Assembly: GCA_963823245.1 (NCBI GenBank)
Contig: CAWGKQ010000006.1
Coordinates: 135,828 to 199,827 of the forward strand
DNA from: JAWVFM01 sp963823245
Lineage (GTDB): Bacteria; Actinomycetota; Thermoleophilia; Solirubrobacterales; 70-9
Direction of reading: 5' to 3'
Length of the DNA stretch: 64,000 nt
Both the position numbers and the translations under genes were made by a program. The notes below the pieces were generated by a model. That model ran no database searches. It was not told where the DNA came from and saw nothing but the letters and a program-made list of their open reading frames with translations. This document shows, in pieces, positions 25,974 to 33,413 of this stretch. Position 1 is the stretch's first letter, and every line of letters begins with the position of its first letter.

Positions 25974-25987
25974 CGAACGTATGTTCC
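25974..25987 (+). promoter_or_regulatory. LexA (SOS) box before the endonuclease-like gene
   Basis: CGAACGTATGTTCC matches every position of the Gram-positive LexA consensus CGAACRNRYGTTYC. Six bases upstream of it is a second dyad, CTTCGT-A-ACGAAG (25955-25967), and a possible -10 element TAATAC at 25969-25974 runs into the box. LexA binding here would block transcription to the right until DNA damage. The ATG at 25981 lies inside the box, which argues for the later start at 26017. Confidence 0.75.
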
Positions 25988-26016
25988 GTCCGAGCCGCCT
26001 CGTACTGTCGGCACCG

Positions 26017-26508
26017 ATGGAAACGGCAGCGAGGGGAAACGCGGCCGAAGGCGCCGTGTTGTCTGCGCTCGTAAAGCGCGGATACAGCGTTCTCCTGCCA
26101 TTCGGCGGCGGCCATCCGTACGACCTCGTGATCCATCTTCCTCGCGTCGGGTTTCTGCGCATCCAGTGCAAGGCGGCGCGCGAGGGTAGGAACGGCTGCA
26201 TTCAAGTCAACGGCCGGACGACGGACCACGGCCGCGGGCGCCTGTCGTACGTCGGACTAGCCGATGTGTTCGGCGTCCATCACCCTCGAACCGACGACGT
26301 CTATCTCGTCCCCGTGCAGGAGCTCGATTTGTACATCGTGTCCTTACGGGTCACGCCCACGGCTAACAATCAGCGCAGAGGGGTCCGCTTCGCGGCCGCC
26401 TACGCCATCGATCGATGGACTCCGGGGCGGCTTGAAGCCTTAGTCGAGCATCCGCACGTTGGCCCCAAGTCCGCCGCTGCGGCGTCGGTAGTTCGCGCTT
26501 ACGCTTAG
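26017..26508 (+). CDS. PD-(D/E)XK endonuclease-like protein, probably SOS-regulated
   Basis: The 163-residue protein matches the small PD-(D/E)XK family related to homing endonuclease I-Ssp6803I: METAARGNAAEGAVLSALVK, then a Gly-rich VLLPFGGGHPYDLVIHL with the first acidic residue (Asp in YDLV), then FLRIQCKAAREG with the QxK motif. ATG 26017 is used because ATG 25981 falls inside a LexA box. A second upstream dyad is at 25955-25967. The gene could cut damaged or foreign DNA, or act as a nicking repair enzyme; the substrate is unknown. No partner methylase or intron is seen, so homing is unlikely. Confidence 0.7.
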   Translation: METAARGNAAEGAVLSALVKRGYSVLLPFGGGHPYDLVIHLPRVGFLRIQCKAAREGRNGCIQVNGRTTDHGRGRLSYVGLADVFGVHHPRTDDVYLVPVQELDLYIVSLRVTPTANNQRRGVRFAAAYAIDRWTPGRLEALVEHPHVGPKSAAAASVVRAYA

Positions 26509-26511
26509 TCC

Positions 26512-27492
26512 ATGGACCTCGACGTCGTCTTTCTCGGCACCGGCGGGTCGGTGCCCACCGCCCGGCGGGCGACCGCCTGCGTGCTCGTCCGGCGCGGCGG
26601 AGACAGGCTGCTCTTCGACTGCGGCGAGGGCGCGCAGCGCCAGATGCAGCGCTCCACCGGCCTCGTGCAGGTCGACGAGATCTACGTCACGCACCTTCAC
26701 GCCGACCACTACCTCGGGCTTCCGGGCCTGCTGAAGACCTACGACCTCCAGGGGCGCGAGCCGGGCCTGCGGATCGTCGGGCCGCCGGGGCTCCAGGAGC
26801 TGTTCGGGGCGATTCGCCGCATCGTCGGGCGGCTCCATTATTCGCTCGAGCTGGTTGAGCTCGCCGAGGGCGACGCGGTCCCCCGCGACGGCTACGAGGT
26901 GCGGTCGTTTCCGGTCGCCCACCGAATGCCGGCGCACGGGTACGCACTCATCGAGGACGACCGCCCGGGGCGGTTCGACCCGGACGCAGCGGCGAGGCTC
27001 GGTGTGGCGCCGGGCCCGGACTTCGGCCGGCTCCAGGACGGCGAGTCGGTGCCCGGTACGGACGGGTCAACCGTCGAGCCCTCGCAGGTGATGGGCGAGT
27101 CGCGCGGGGGCCGGAAGATCGTGATCACGGGTGACACGGCACCGTGCGAGATGACGCGCATCGCGGCCCATCGCGCGCAGCTCCTCGTCCACGATGGCAG
27201 CTTCGCCGACGAGGAGGCCGCGCGTGCGGCCGAGACCGGGCACTCGACGGCGCGGGAGGCCGCGATCGTCGCGCGCGAGGCCGAGGTCGACATGCTGGCG
27301 ATCGTCCACGTCTCCTCGCGCTACAACGTCGGCGCCGTGCTGGCCGAGGCCCGCGAGGTGCTGCCCGAGGCCATCGCACCACGCGACTTCGACCTCGTCG
27401 AGATCCCGCTTCCGGAGCGCGGCGCGCCCGCGTTGATCGAGCGCGGGGCGAAGGCTCAGCCCAACGGCGCCGCGAGGTCGGCGATCGCCTGA
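26512..27492 (+). CDS. rnz: Ribonuclease Z
   Basis: RNase Z removes 3' extensions from tRNA precursors, especially those lacking an encoded CCA, such as the tRNA-Arg nearby. The 326-residue protein opens MDLDVVFLGTGGSVPT and has the zinc motif THLHADHYLGLPG, a later His in PVAHRMPAHGYA, IVITGDTAPC, and HDGSF with GHSTAREAA near the end. Length and motifs are normal for bacterial RNase Z. The ATG at 26512 is three bases after the previous stop. Its 3' end overlaps the convergent hydrolase gene by 37 bases. Confidence 0.93.
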   Translation: MDLDVVFLGTGGSVPTARRATACVLVRRGGDRLLFDCGEGAQRQMQRSTGLVQVDEIYVTHLHADHYLGLPGLLKTYDLQGREPGLRIVGPPGLQELFGAIRRIVGRLHYSLELVELAEGDAVPRDGYEVRSFPVAHRMPAHGYALIEDDRPGRFDPDAAARLGVAPGPDFGRLQDGESVPGTDGSTVEPSQVMGESRGGRKIVITGDTAPCEMTRIAAHRAQLLVHDGSFADEEAARAAETGHSTAREAAIVAREAEVDMLAIVHVSSRYNVGAVLAEAREVLPEAIAPRDFDLVEIPLPERGAPALIERGAKAQPNGAARSAIA

Positions 27493-28334
27493 GCAACCGC
27501 GGGCGCCTGGTCCTCCTGGAGGAAGTGCTTCGCGGGCAGCCGGATGGCGTCGTCGGTCGCCAGCACCCGCTGCGCGATCTCGAGCTGGTCGAGGCCGAGC
27601 GCCGGGTCGAGCTCGCCCCACACGATCCTGGCCGGATACGGGCGCTTGGCCAGGCCCGCCCAGAGGAAACGGCGCTTGTCGGCCGTGAGCTCGAACCCGC
27701 GCATGATGCGCAGGAACGCGCGGCCCCCGTCACCTCTGCGCAGCAGGTAGTAGTAGGCGTCGATCTCGGCGTTCGTGATCGCGGATCGGTCGGCGATCCC
27801 CTGGGCGAGGAAGAGCCGTCGAAAGGCCGGCCGCGGCGTCCCACGCAGCCATGCTCCGCCGACGCCGCGGGTGGCGAACGGCGCCATCGACCAGGGCCGT
27901 CGGAAGGTGGCCGGGTCGAGCATCGTGTTGAGCGCGGTCAGCGAGAGCACGCGCTCGGGGTTCCGCACCGCCCACTCGCACGCGATGGGCCCGCCGATGT
28001 CGTGGACGACCAGGTGGACGCGGTCGAGCTCGAGCGCGTCCATCGCCTCGCCGAACCAGCGCGCGAGCCCCGACCACGAGTAGTCGAAATCCACCGGGCG
28101 ATCGGCCAGCCCCAAGCCGGGGAGGTCGAACGCAACGGCCCGAAGCCCCTCGTCCGCAAGGGGCGGCAGCATCTTCCGGTAGAGGAACGAGCTCGACGGG
28201 ACCCCGTGCACGAGCACGGCGGTCCCGCCCTTCGGGCTTCCTCGCTCGCGAACGAAGGTCCTGAGGCCGCCGGCCTCGAATCCGCGCCCGGCGGCGCGAT
28301 GGACGTCGATGACCTCGCGGGTCTCCGGCTTCAT
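27456..28334 (-). CDS. Haloalkane dehalogenase-like alpha/beta hydrolase
   Basis: The 292-residue protein has HGVPSSSFLYRKMLPPLA, AFDLPGLGLADRP and a VVHDIGGPIACEWA nucleophile elbow with Asp instead of Ser. An Asp nucleophile is typical of haloalkane dehalogenases and epoxide hydrolases. The Trp that usually follows it (DWGG) is Ile here, so halide binding is uncertain. The catalytic His is likely in AKHFLQEDQAP. ATG 28334 (MKPETREVIDVHRAAG) is preferred; an ATG at 28361 adds nine residues. It diverges from pyrR and overlaps rnz at its end. Confidence 0.8.
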   Translation of the reverse strand: MKPETREVIDVHRAAGRGFEAGGLRTFVRERGSPKGGTAVLVHGVPSSSFLYRKMLPPLADEGLRAVAFDLPGLGLADRPVDFDYSWSGLARWFGEAMDALELDRVHLVVHDIGGPIACEWAVRNPERVLSLTALNTMLDPATFRRPWSMAPFATRGVGGAWLRGTPRPAFRRLFLAQGIADRSAITNAEIDAYYYLLRRGDGGRAFLRIMRGFELTADKRRFLWAGLAKRPYPARIVWGELDPALGLDQLEIAQRVLATDDAIRLPAKHFLQEDQAPAVAQAIADLAAPLG

Positions 28335-28435
28335 CGCCGGCTCGCGTACAGAGCTCTCCATCTGCCGCCATGTTCGCACGCCACCGGATCGCCGTCCGTT
28401 GGGATCCACGGGCGCTGCTAGGCTCCGCCCGTCGG

Positions 28436-28470
28436 TTCCTTTAACCCGGTCCAGAGAGGCCAGGAAGGGG
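28436..28470 (+). promoter_or_regulatory. PyrR-binding hairpin covering the pyrR ribosome binding site
   Basis: The leader contains GGTCCAGAGAGGCC (28449-28462), matching the PyrR-binding loop consensus ARUCCNGNGAGGYU. The flanks TTCCT (28436-28440) and AGGAA (28462-28466) can pair and close the stem. AGGAAGGGG is also the Shine-Dalgarno region of pyrR (ATG 28478). PyrR with UMP bound would therefore hide the ribosome binding site, as reported for mycobacteria, rather than work through a terminator. No terminator is seen in this leader. Confidence 0.85.
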
Positions 28471-28477
28471 CGCGTGA

Positions 28478-29041
28478 ATGGCAGAGAAGGTCGTGCTCGA
28501 CCGCGACGATCTGCGCCGGACGCTGGTGCGGATCGCACATGAGATCGTTGAGAAGAACCCGGGCGACGACTCGGTCGCCCTCGTCGGTATCCACACACGA
28601 GGCGCGGTGCTCGGCCGTCGGCTGCACGCTCTCGTCGGCGAGCTGACCGGGTCCGAGGTCCCGTTCGGAGACCTCGACATCTCCTTCTACCGCGACGACG
28701 TGGACGCGCGCGACCCTGTCGCCCAGCCAGTCGTGCACGCCTCCCACCTCGACTTCGACCTCGCTCGGCGCACGATCGTGCTCGTCGACGACGTCATGTT
28801 CACGGGTCGCACCGCCCGCGCGGCGATCGAGGCCCTCTTCGACTACGGGCGGCCGGAGCGGGTACAGCTCGCCGTGCTCGCGGACCGCGGCCACCGAGAG
28901 CTGCCGATCAGGCCAGACTACGTCGGCAAGAACCTCCCGACGGCGCGCGCCGAGCGCGTCTACGTCCGCCTCGAGGAGACCGACGGCGTCGACGAGGTGG
29001 CGATCGGGGGAACACGGGCCCGGGCGGAGGTGACCTCGTGA
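28478..29041 (+). CDS. pyrR: Pyrimidine operon regulator PyrR
   Basis: PyrR senses UMP and represses the pyr genes by binding their mRNA; many members also have weak uracil phosphoribosyltransferase activity. The 187-residue protein has the PRPP motif TIVLVDDVMFTGRTARAA, LVGIHTRGAVLGRRL, and RGHRELPIRPDYVGKNLPT, all conserved in the family. A PyrR-binding loop lies just before its own start. The stop overlaps the pyrB GTG. It is the first gene of a nine-gene operon. Confidence 0.96.
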   Translation: MAEKVVLDRDDLRRTLVRIAHEIVEKNPGDDSVALVGIHTRGAVLGRRLHALVGELTGSEVPFGDLDISFYRDDVDARDPVAQPVVHASHLDFDLARRTIVLVDDVMFTGRTARAAIEALFDYGRPERVQLAVLADRGHRELPIRPDYVGKNLPTARAERVYVRLEETDGVDEVAIGGTRARAEVTS

Positions 29042-30009
29042 ACCACCTGCTCTCCATCGCGGACCTCGATCGCGATGACATCGAACGCATCCTCGAGCGG
29101 GCCGAGAGCTTCGCCGAGGTAGGTCGGCGTGACATCAAGAAGGTCCCGACGCTTCGCGGCCGCACGATCGTCAGCCTGTTCATGGAGGCGAGCACGCGCA
29201 CGAGCTCGTCGTTCGAGCTTGCCGCGAAGCGGCTCTCGGCCGACGTCGTCTCGGTGAAGGCGGCCGGGTCCTCGGCCGAGAAGGGAGAGTCGCTCAAGGA
29301 CACCATCGCGACGCTCTCGGCCTACGGCCCGGAGGCGATCGTGATCCGCGCGCCCGAGGTCGGGGCTGCGGCGCTCGTCTCGAGGTGGACCGACGCCGCG
29401 GTCGTGAACGCGGGCGACGGCAAGCATGAGCACCCGACGCAGGCCCTGCTCGACCTCCTCGCGCTGCGACGCCGCGTCGGTTCGATCGACGGCAAGAGCA
29501 TCTGGATCGTCGGTGACGTCCTCCACAGCCGCGTGGCGCGATCGGGGATCCTGGCGTTCACGGCGATGGGCGCGAAGGCCACGGTCTGCGGGCCGCCGAC
29601 CCTGATCCCGCGCGGGATCGAGGCGGCGCTGGGGTGCGAGGTCGTCCACGATCTCGACCGCCTCCCCGAAGCCGACGTGGTCTACGCGCTGCGGATGCAG
29701 CGCGAGCGCATGACGGAGTCGTTCGTGCCGTCGATCCGCGAGTACGCGGCCCGCTACCAGATCGACGCCCGCCGGCTCGGCCCGCGCCAGCTCCTGATGC
29801 ACCCGGGCCCGGTGAACCGAGGGGTCGAGCTCGCGCCGGAGGTCATCGACGGCCCGAGCTCGCTGATCGCCGAGCAGGTGGAGGCCGGCCTCTACGTGCG
29901 GATGGCGGTTCTCTACGAACTCCTCGCGGGCCGGGACCGGCCCGGCGGCGGGGCGCGGATCGCCGATGAGGAGCTCGAGGCCCCCACGCCCATCGGGGAG
30001 CCCGCGTGA
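29038..30009 (+). CDS. pyrB: Aspartate carbamoyltransferase catalytic subunit
   Basis: PyrB condenses carbamoyl phosphate with aspartate, the first committed step of pyrimidine synthesis. The 323-residue protein has the carbamoyl phosphate-binding STRTSSSFELAAKRL, the HPTQALLDLL motif, WIVGDVLHSRVARS, and HPGPVNRGVELAPEV for aspartate binding. No regulatory chain PyrI is seen, as is normal in actinobacteria. The GTG at 29038 overlaps the pyrR stop. Its TGA overlaps the pyrC GTG. Confidence 0.96.
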   Translation: MNHLLSIADLDRDDIERILERAESFAEVGRRDIKKVPTLRGRTIVSLFMEASTRTSSSFELAAKRLSADVVSVKAAGSSAEKGESLKDTIATLSAYGPEAIVIRAPEVGAAALVSRWTDAAVVNAGDGKHEHPTQALLDLLALRRRVGSIDGKSIWIVGDVLHSRVARSGILAFTAMGAKATVCGPPTLIPRGIEAALGCEVVHDLDRLPEADVVYALRMQRERMTESFVPSIREYAARYQIDARRLGPRQLLMHPGPVNRGVELAPEVIDGPSSLIAEQVEAGLYVRMAVLYELLAGRDRPGGGARIADEELEAPTPIGEPA

Positions 30010-31358
30010 GGGCCATCTCCTCGCTCGACTGGCGCGGGGCGGGCGAGGCACGAGGTGACCTGATCGTCCGCGGGCCTCGAGTGCTCGACCCGGCGAGCGG
30101 GCTGGATGAGCGCCGCGACGTGGTAGTGCGGCGCGGCGAGATCGCCGAGCTGGCCGAGGCGGGAGCCGCGGCGCTGCCCGACGCCGAGGTCATCGAGGCC
30201 GAGGGTCTCCACGTCTTCCCCGCCTTCTTCGACCCGCACGTCCACCTGCGGACCCCCGGCCGGGAGGACGAGGAGGACCTCGAGACCGGAAGCCGCGCTG
30301 CGGCCGCGGGTGGCTACTGCGGGATCACCGCCATGGCGAACACGGACCCGCCCGTCGACAGCCCCGCCGACGTCGAGGCGCTGCGCGAACGCGCGGCCCG
30401 CGAGGCTGCGGTTCCGATCGGGTTCATGGCCTGCGTGACGAGGGGGATGCGGGGTGAGGCGCTGACGGACATGCTCGAGCTTCGGGAGGTGGGCGCCGTC
30501 GGGTTCTCCGACGACGGCCTGTCCGTGAAGAGCTCGCGCGTCCTGCGCCGCGCCCTTCAATACCAGGCGATCACCGGGGCGCAGATCGCCCTTCACGAGG
30601 AGGACCCGGAGCTCTCAGGCGACGGCGTCATGCACGAGGGCGAGGTCTCCGCGGCGCTTGGGCTCGCCGGCATCCCGACCCTCTCGGAGTCGACCATGAT
30701 CGCCCGCGATGCGCAGATCGCCGCCTACGAAGGAGCGCGCATCCACATCCAACACCTGTCGTGCCGCGAGTCGATCGCCGCCGTAGCGGCCGCGAAAGAG
30801 GCGGGTGTCGCGATCACGTGCGAGGTGACGCCCCACCACCTGGTGTTCACCGACGAGTCCGTGCGAAGCCTCGACCCAAGGTTCAAGATGCACTCGCCGC
30901 TGCGCGCCGAGGAGGATCGCCAGGCTCTCGTGGAGGCCCTTCGCAGCGGACTCATCGACTGCGTCGCCACCGACCACGCGCCCCACTCGATCGACGAGAA
31001 GGAGGTGCCCTTCGAGTCGGCCGCGAACGGGGTCACCGGGCTCGAGACGGCGTTTGCGGTCCTCCACACCGAGCTCGTGCTGCCCGGGGCCCTCGACCTC
31101 GCCGTGCTCGTCGACCGGCTCGGCGCCGGGGCCTCGGTCCTCGACCTGGAGCCGCCGCGCATCAGTCAGGGTGCCGAGGCGAACCTCGTCCTCTGCGACC
31201 TCGACTCCGAGTGGAAGGCGGGCGCCGAGGGCTGGGAGAGCCGCTCGGACAATTCGGCGTTCGCCGGCCGGGCGCTTCGCGGCCGGGTGCTCGTCACGGT
31301 CGCCGCCGGGCGGATCGCCTTTCGCAACCGCGCCTTCTCGGTGGGGGTCGCCGCGTGA
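30006..31358 (+). CDS. pyrC: Dihydroorotase
   Basis: Dihydroorotase closes carbamoyl-aspartate to dihydroorotate. The 450-residue protein is the longer, type I form: metal ligands in FFDPHVHLRTPGREDEEDL, the segment ITCEVTPHHLVFTD, and ATDHAPHSIDEKE with the catalytic Asp. A conserved lysine that is carboxylated in some types should lie between these; it was not pinned down. The GTG start overlaps pyrB and its stop overlaps the next gene, so it is coupled at both ends. Confidence 0.95.
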   Translation: MRAISSLDWRGAGEARGDLIVRGPRVLDPASGLDERRDVVVRRGEIAELAEAGAAALPDAEVIEAEGLHVFPAFFDPHVHLRTPGREDEEDLETGSRAAAAGGYCGITAMANTDPPVDSPADVEALRERAAREAAVPIGFMACVTRGMRGEALTDMLELREVGAVGFSDDGLSVKSSRVLRRALQYQAITGAQIALHEEDPELSGDGVMHEGEVSAALGLAGIPTLSESTMIARDAQIAAYEGARIHIQHLSCRESIAAVAAAKEAGVAITCEVTPHHLVFTDESVRSLDPRFKMHSPLRAEEDRQALVEALRSGLIDCVATDHAPHSIDEKEVPFESAANGVTGLETAFAVLHTELVLPGALDLAVLVDRLGAGASVLDLEPPRISQGAEANLVLCDLDSEWKAGAEGWESRSDNSAFAGRALRGRVLVTVAAGRIAFRNRAFSVGVAA

Positions 31359-31888
31359 GGCTCGACCGGAACCGCGCCGGGCTCGTCGTCATCGACGTGC
31401 AGGAGGCATTCCGCAAGGCGGTGCCGGCGTTCGACCAGATCGGCAGCGCGGTCGGCACGCTCGTGCGCGGCGCGGGCGAGCTCGGCGTCCCGGTCATCGT
31501 CACCGAGCAGTACCCCAAGGGCCTGGGAGCGACGGTCCCGGAAATCGCCGAGCACCTGCCCGACGAGGCTCGCAGGCTGGAGAAGGTGCGCTTCTCGGCA
31601 TGCGGCGCCGAGGGGTTCGACCTCGCGGGACGCGACCAGGCGATCGTCTGCGGCATCGAGGCCCACGTCTGCGTCGCCCAGACCGTGCTCGACCTGCTCG
31701 AGTCAGGGACCGACGTCCAACTCGTCGCTGACGCAGTGGGATCCCGTAGCGAGAGTGACGCGGCCCTCGCGCTGCGACGGGCAGAGCGAGCCGGCGCGAC
31801 CCTGACGAGCGTCGAGGCGGTGCTGTTCGAGCTGCTCGGCAGCTCCGACGCTCCAGAGTTCAAGGCCGTGCAGGAGCTCGTGAAGTAA
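31355..31888 (+). CDS. Isochorismatase-family cysteine hydrolase inside the pyr operon
   Basis: The 177-residue protein has the family fold and catalytic triad: Asp in GLVVIDVQEAF, Lys in RRLEKVRFSACG, and Cys in CGIEAHVCVAQTVLDLL with the preceding cis-peptide. Members cut amides, ureides or enol ethers. The closest functional link is RutB of pyrimidine breakdown and N-carbamoylsarcosine amidase, both acting on carbamoyl or ureido groups. It is tightly coupled to pyrC (GTGA) and carA (TAATG), so an involvement in carbamoyl metabolism is possible but unproven. Confidence 0.82.
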   Translation: MRLDRNRAGLVVIDVQEAFRKAVPAFDQIGSAVGTLVRGAGELGVPVIVTEQYPKGLGATVPEIAEHLPDEARRLEKVRFSACGAEGFDLAGRDQAIVCGIEAHVCVAQTVLDLLESGTDVQLVADAVGSRSESDAALALRRAERAGATLTSVEAVLFELLGSSDAPEFKAVQELVK

Positions 31889-33003
31889 TGGGCGCAGCGG
31901 GCTATCTCCTGCTAGAGGACGGCACGCGCCTCGATGGGGAGCTCTGCGGGGCCGCCGAGGCGGTCACCGGCGAGGTCGTCTTCAACACGTCGATGACCGG
32001 CTACCAGGAGGCCGTGACCGACCCCTCCTACGCGGGGCAGATCATCACGTTCACCTATCCGCTCGTCGGCAACTACGGCGTCAGCGCGGCAGCGATGGAG
32101 GCGGATCGTCCGCACGCGAGGGCCGTCGTCATGCGCGAGGCCAAGAACGGCGAGGACGCGTCGGAGGCCGAGGGGGGCTGGGTCGACTGGCTGCGCAACA
32201 CCGGTGTGGCGGCGATCAGCGGCGTCGATACGCGCGAGCTCGTGCGACGCATCCGCGACGCGGGCGCGATGCGCGGTGGGATCTTCGGCGACGACGTCGC
32301 GCAGGCCGACGCGGTCGAGCGCGTCGCGGGCGAGCCGTCGATGGCGGGTGCGGACTTCGCCCGGACCGTGACGCCGCCCGAGCCGGTCGAGCTCGCCGGC
32401 GCGGGCCCCCACATCGTCGCTCTCGACACCGGGATCAAGGGCTCGATCATCCGCCAGTTCCGCGAGCGCGACTGCCGGCTGACGCTCCTGCCCTGCTCGG
32501 CGAGCGCCGAGGAGGTGATGGACCGCGATCCCGACCTCGTCTTCCTGGCGAACGGCCCCGGTGATCCCGCGGCGCTCGACTACGTCGTCGGGACGGTTCG
32601 GGGCCTGGTCGGCAAGCGGCCCGTGGTCGGCATCTGTCTCGGGCACCAGCTCCTCTGCCGGGCGGTCGGCCTCGAGACCTTCAAGCTGCCGTTCGGCCAC
32701 CGCGGTTCCAACCACCCGGTCAAGGAGCTTGCGACCGGCCGGATCGAGATCACGTCGCAGAATCACGGCTTCGCGGTCAGCGGGCCCGACGGCGAGCCGC
32801 GCCTGGAGGCCGACGAGCCGGTTCGCTGGGAGACTGATTTCGGCGCCGCGGAGCTCTCGCATTTGAACCTCTACGACCGCACCGTCGAGGGGCTCGTGCT
32901 CAAGGACGTGGCCGCACGCACGGTGCAGTACCACCCCGAGGCGGGCCCGGGCCCGCACGACGCCCGCCACCTCTTCGACGATTTCCTGGAGCTGGTGAGA
33001 TGA
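31888..33003 (+). CDS. carA: Carbamoyl-phosphate synthase small subunit
   Basis: CarA is the glutaminase chain that passes ammonia to CarB. The 371-residue protein has the N-terminal CarA domain (LEDGTRLDGELCGA, NTSMTGYQEAVTDPSY), then a class I glutamine amidotransferase domain with the nucleophile in GICLGHQLLCRAVG and the His-Glu pair in VQYHPEAGPGPHDA. The ATG shares a base with the previous stop (TAATG). Its TGA overlaps the start of the small gene between carA and carB. This is a canonical CarA. Confidence 0.96.
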   Translation: MGAAGYLLLEDGTRLDGELCGAAEAVTGEVVFNTSMTGYQEAVTDPSYAGQIITFTYPLVGNYGVSAAAMEADRPHARAVVMREAKNGEDASEAEGGWVDWLRNTGVAAISGVDTRELVRRIRDAGAMRGGIFGDDVAQADAVERVAGEPSMAGADFARTVTPPEPVELAGAGPHIVALDTGIKGSIIRQFRERDCRLTLLPCSASAEEVMDRDPDLVFLANGPGDPAALDYVVGTVRGLVGKRPVVGICLGHQLLCRAVGLETFKLPFGHRGSNHPVKELATGRIEITSQNHGFAVSGPDGEPRLEADEPVRWETDFGAAELSHLNLYDRTVEGLVLKDVAARTVQYHPEAGPGPHDARHLFDDFLELVR

Positions 33004-33413
33004 GCGCCGACCCCGAAATCGACGCTATTCGCCGGTCCTACGAGGCCCTGGCCGCGGGTGATCGCGAGGCCCTCGACGCGCTGGTCGAGGAGCTCATGCA
33101 CCCCGAATGCGAGTGGGTCCCGTTCCTCACAGGCGTCGAGGGCCGCTCGTACCACGGTCACGATGGGATGCTCGAGTTTTTCGACGACTTCCTTAGCGCA
33201 TTCAGCGCGAGGTACGACATCGACGAGATGCGTCGCATCGGGCCCGATGCGGTGCTGGTCCTCGGCAGGATGCATCTTCGGGGGCGCGAGAGTGGCGTCG
33301 ATGTCGCTCAGGAGCTCGGCGTCCTCTTCGTGTTCGACGACGGACTGATCCGCCACGCCAGGGCCAGCGACCACGCGACGGCGATCGCCGCGGCGGAGGC
33401 AGTCCGTGCCTAG
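33000..33413 (+). CDS. SnoaL/NTF2-like protein between carA and carB
   Basis: The 137-residue protein looks like a SnoaL/NTF2 fold: helical start IDAIRRSYEALAAGDREALDA, a strand with VEGRSYHGHDGMLEFF, and a sheet ending in DVAQELGVLFVFDDGLIRHA. Such folds serve as enzymes or as binding scaffolds, so the function is open. Its ATG overlaps the carA stop (ATGA), and its end overlaps carB by 8 bases. Sitting between two subunits of one enzyme complex is unusual. No active site can be proposed. Confidence 0.7.
   Translation: MSADPEIDAIRRSYEALAAGDREALDALVEELMHPECEWVPFLTGVEGRSYHGHDGMLEFFDDFLSAFSARYDIDEMRRIGPDAVLVLGRMHLRGRESGVDVAQELGVLFVFDDGLIRHARASDHATAIAAAEAVRA

Noticed and set aside
25861..26508. 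tRNA-Arg as an integration site with an adjacent mobile nuclease
   Set aside because: No integrase, no repeat of the tRNA 3' end and no foreign-looking cargo; the nuclease gene is better explained by its SOS box.
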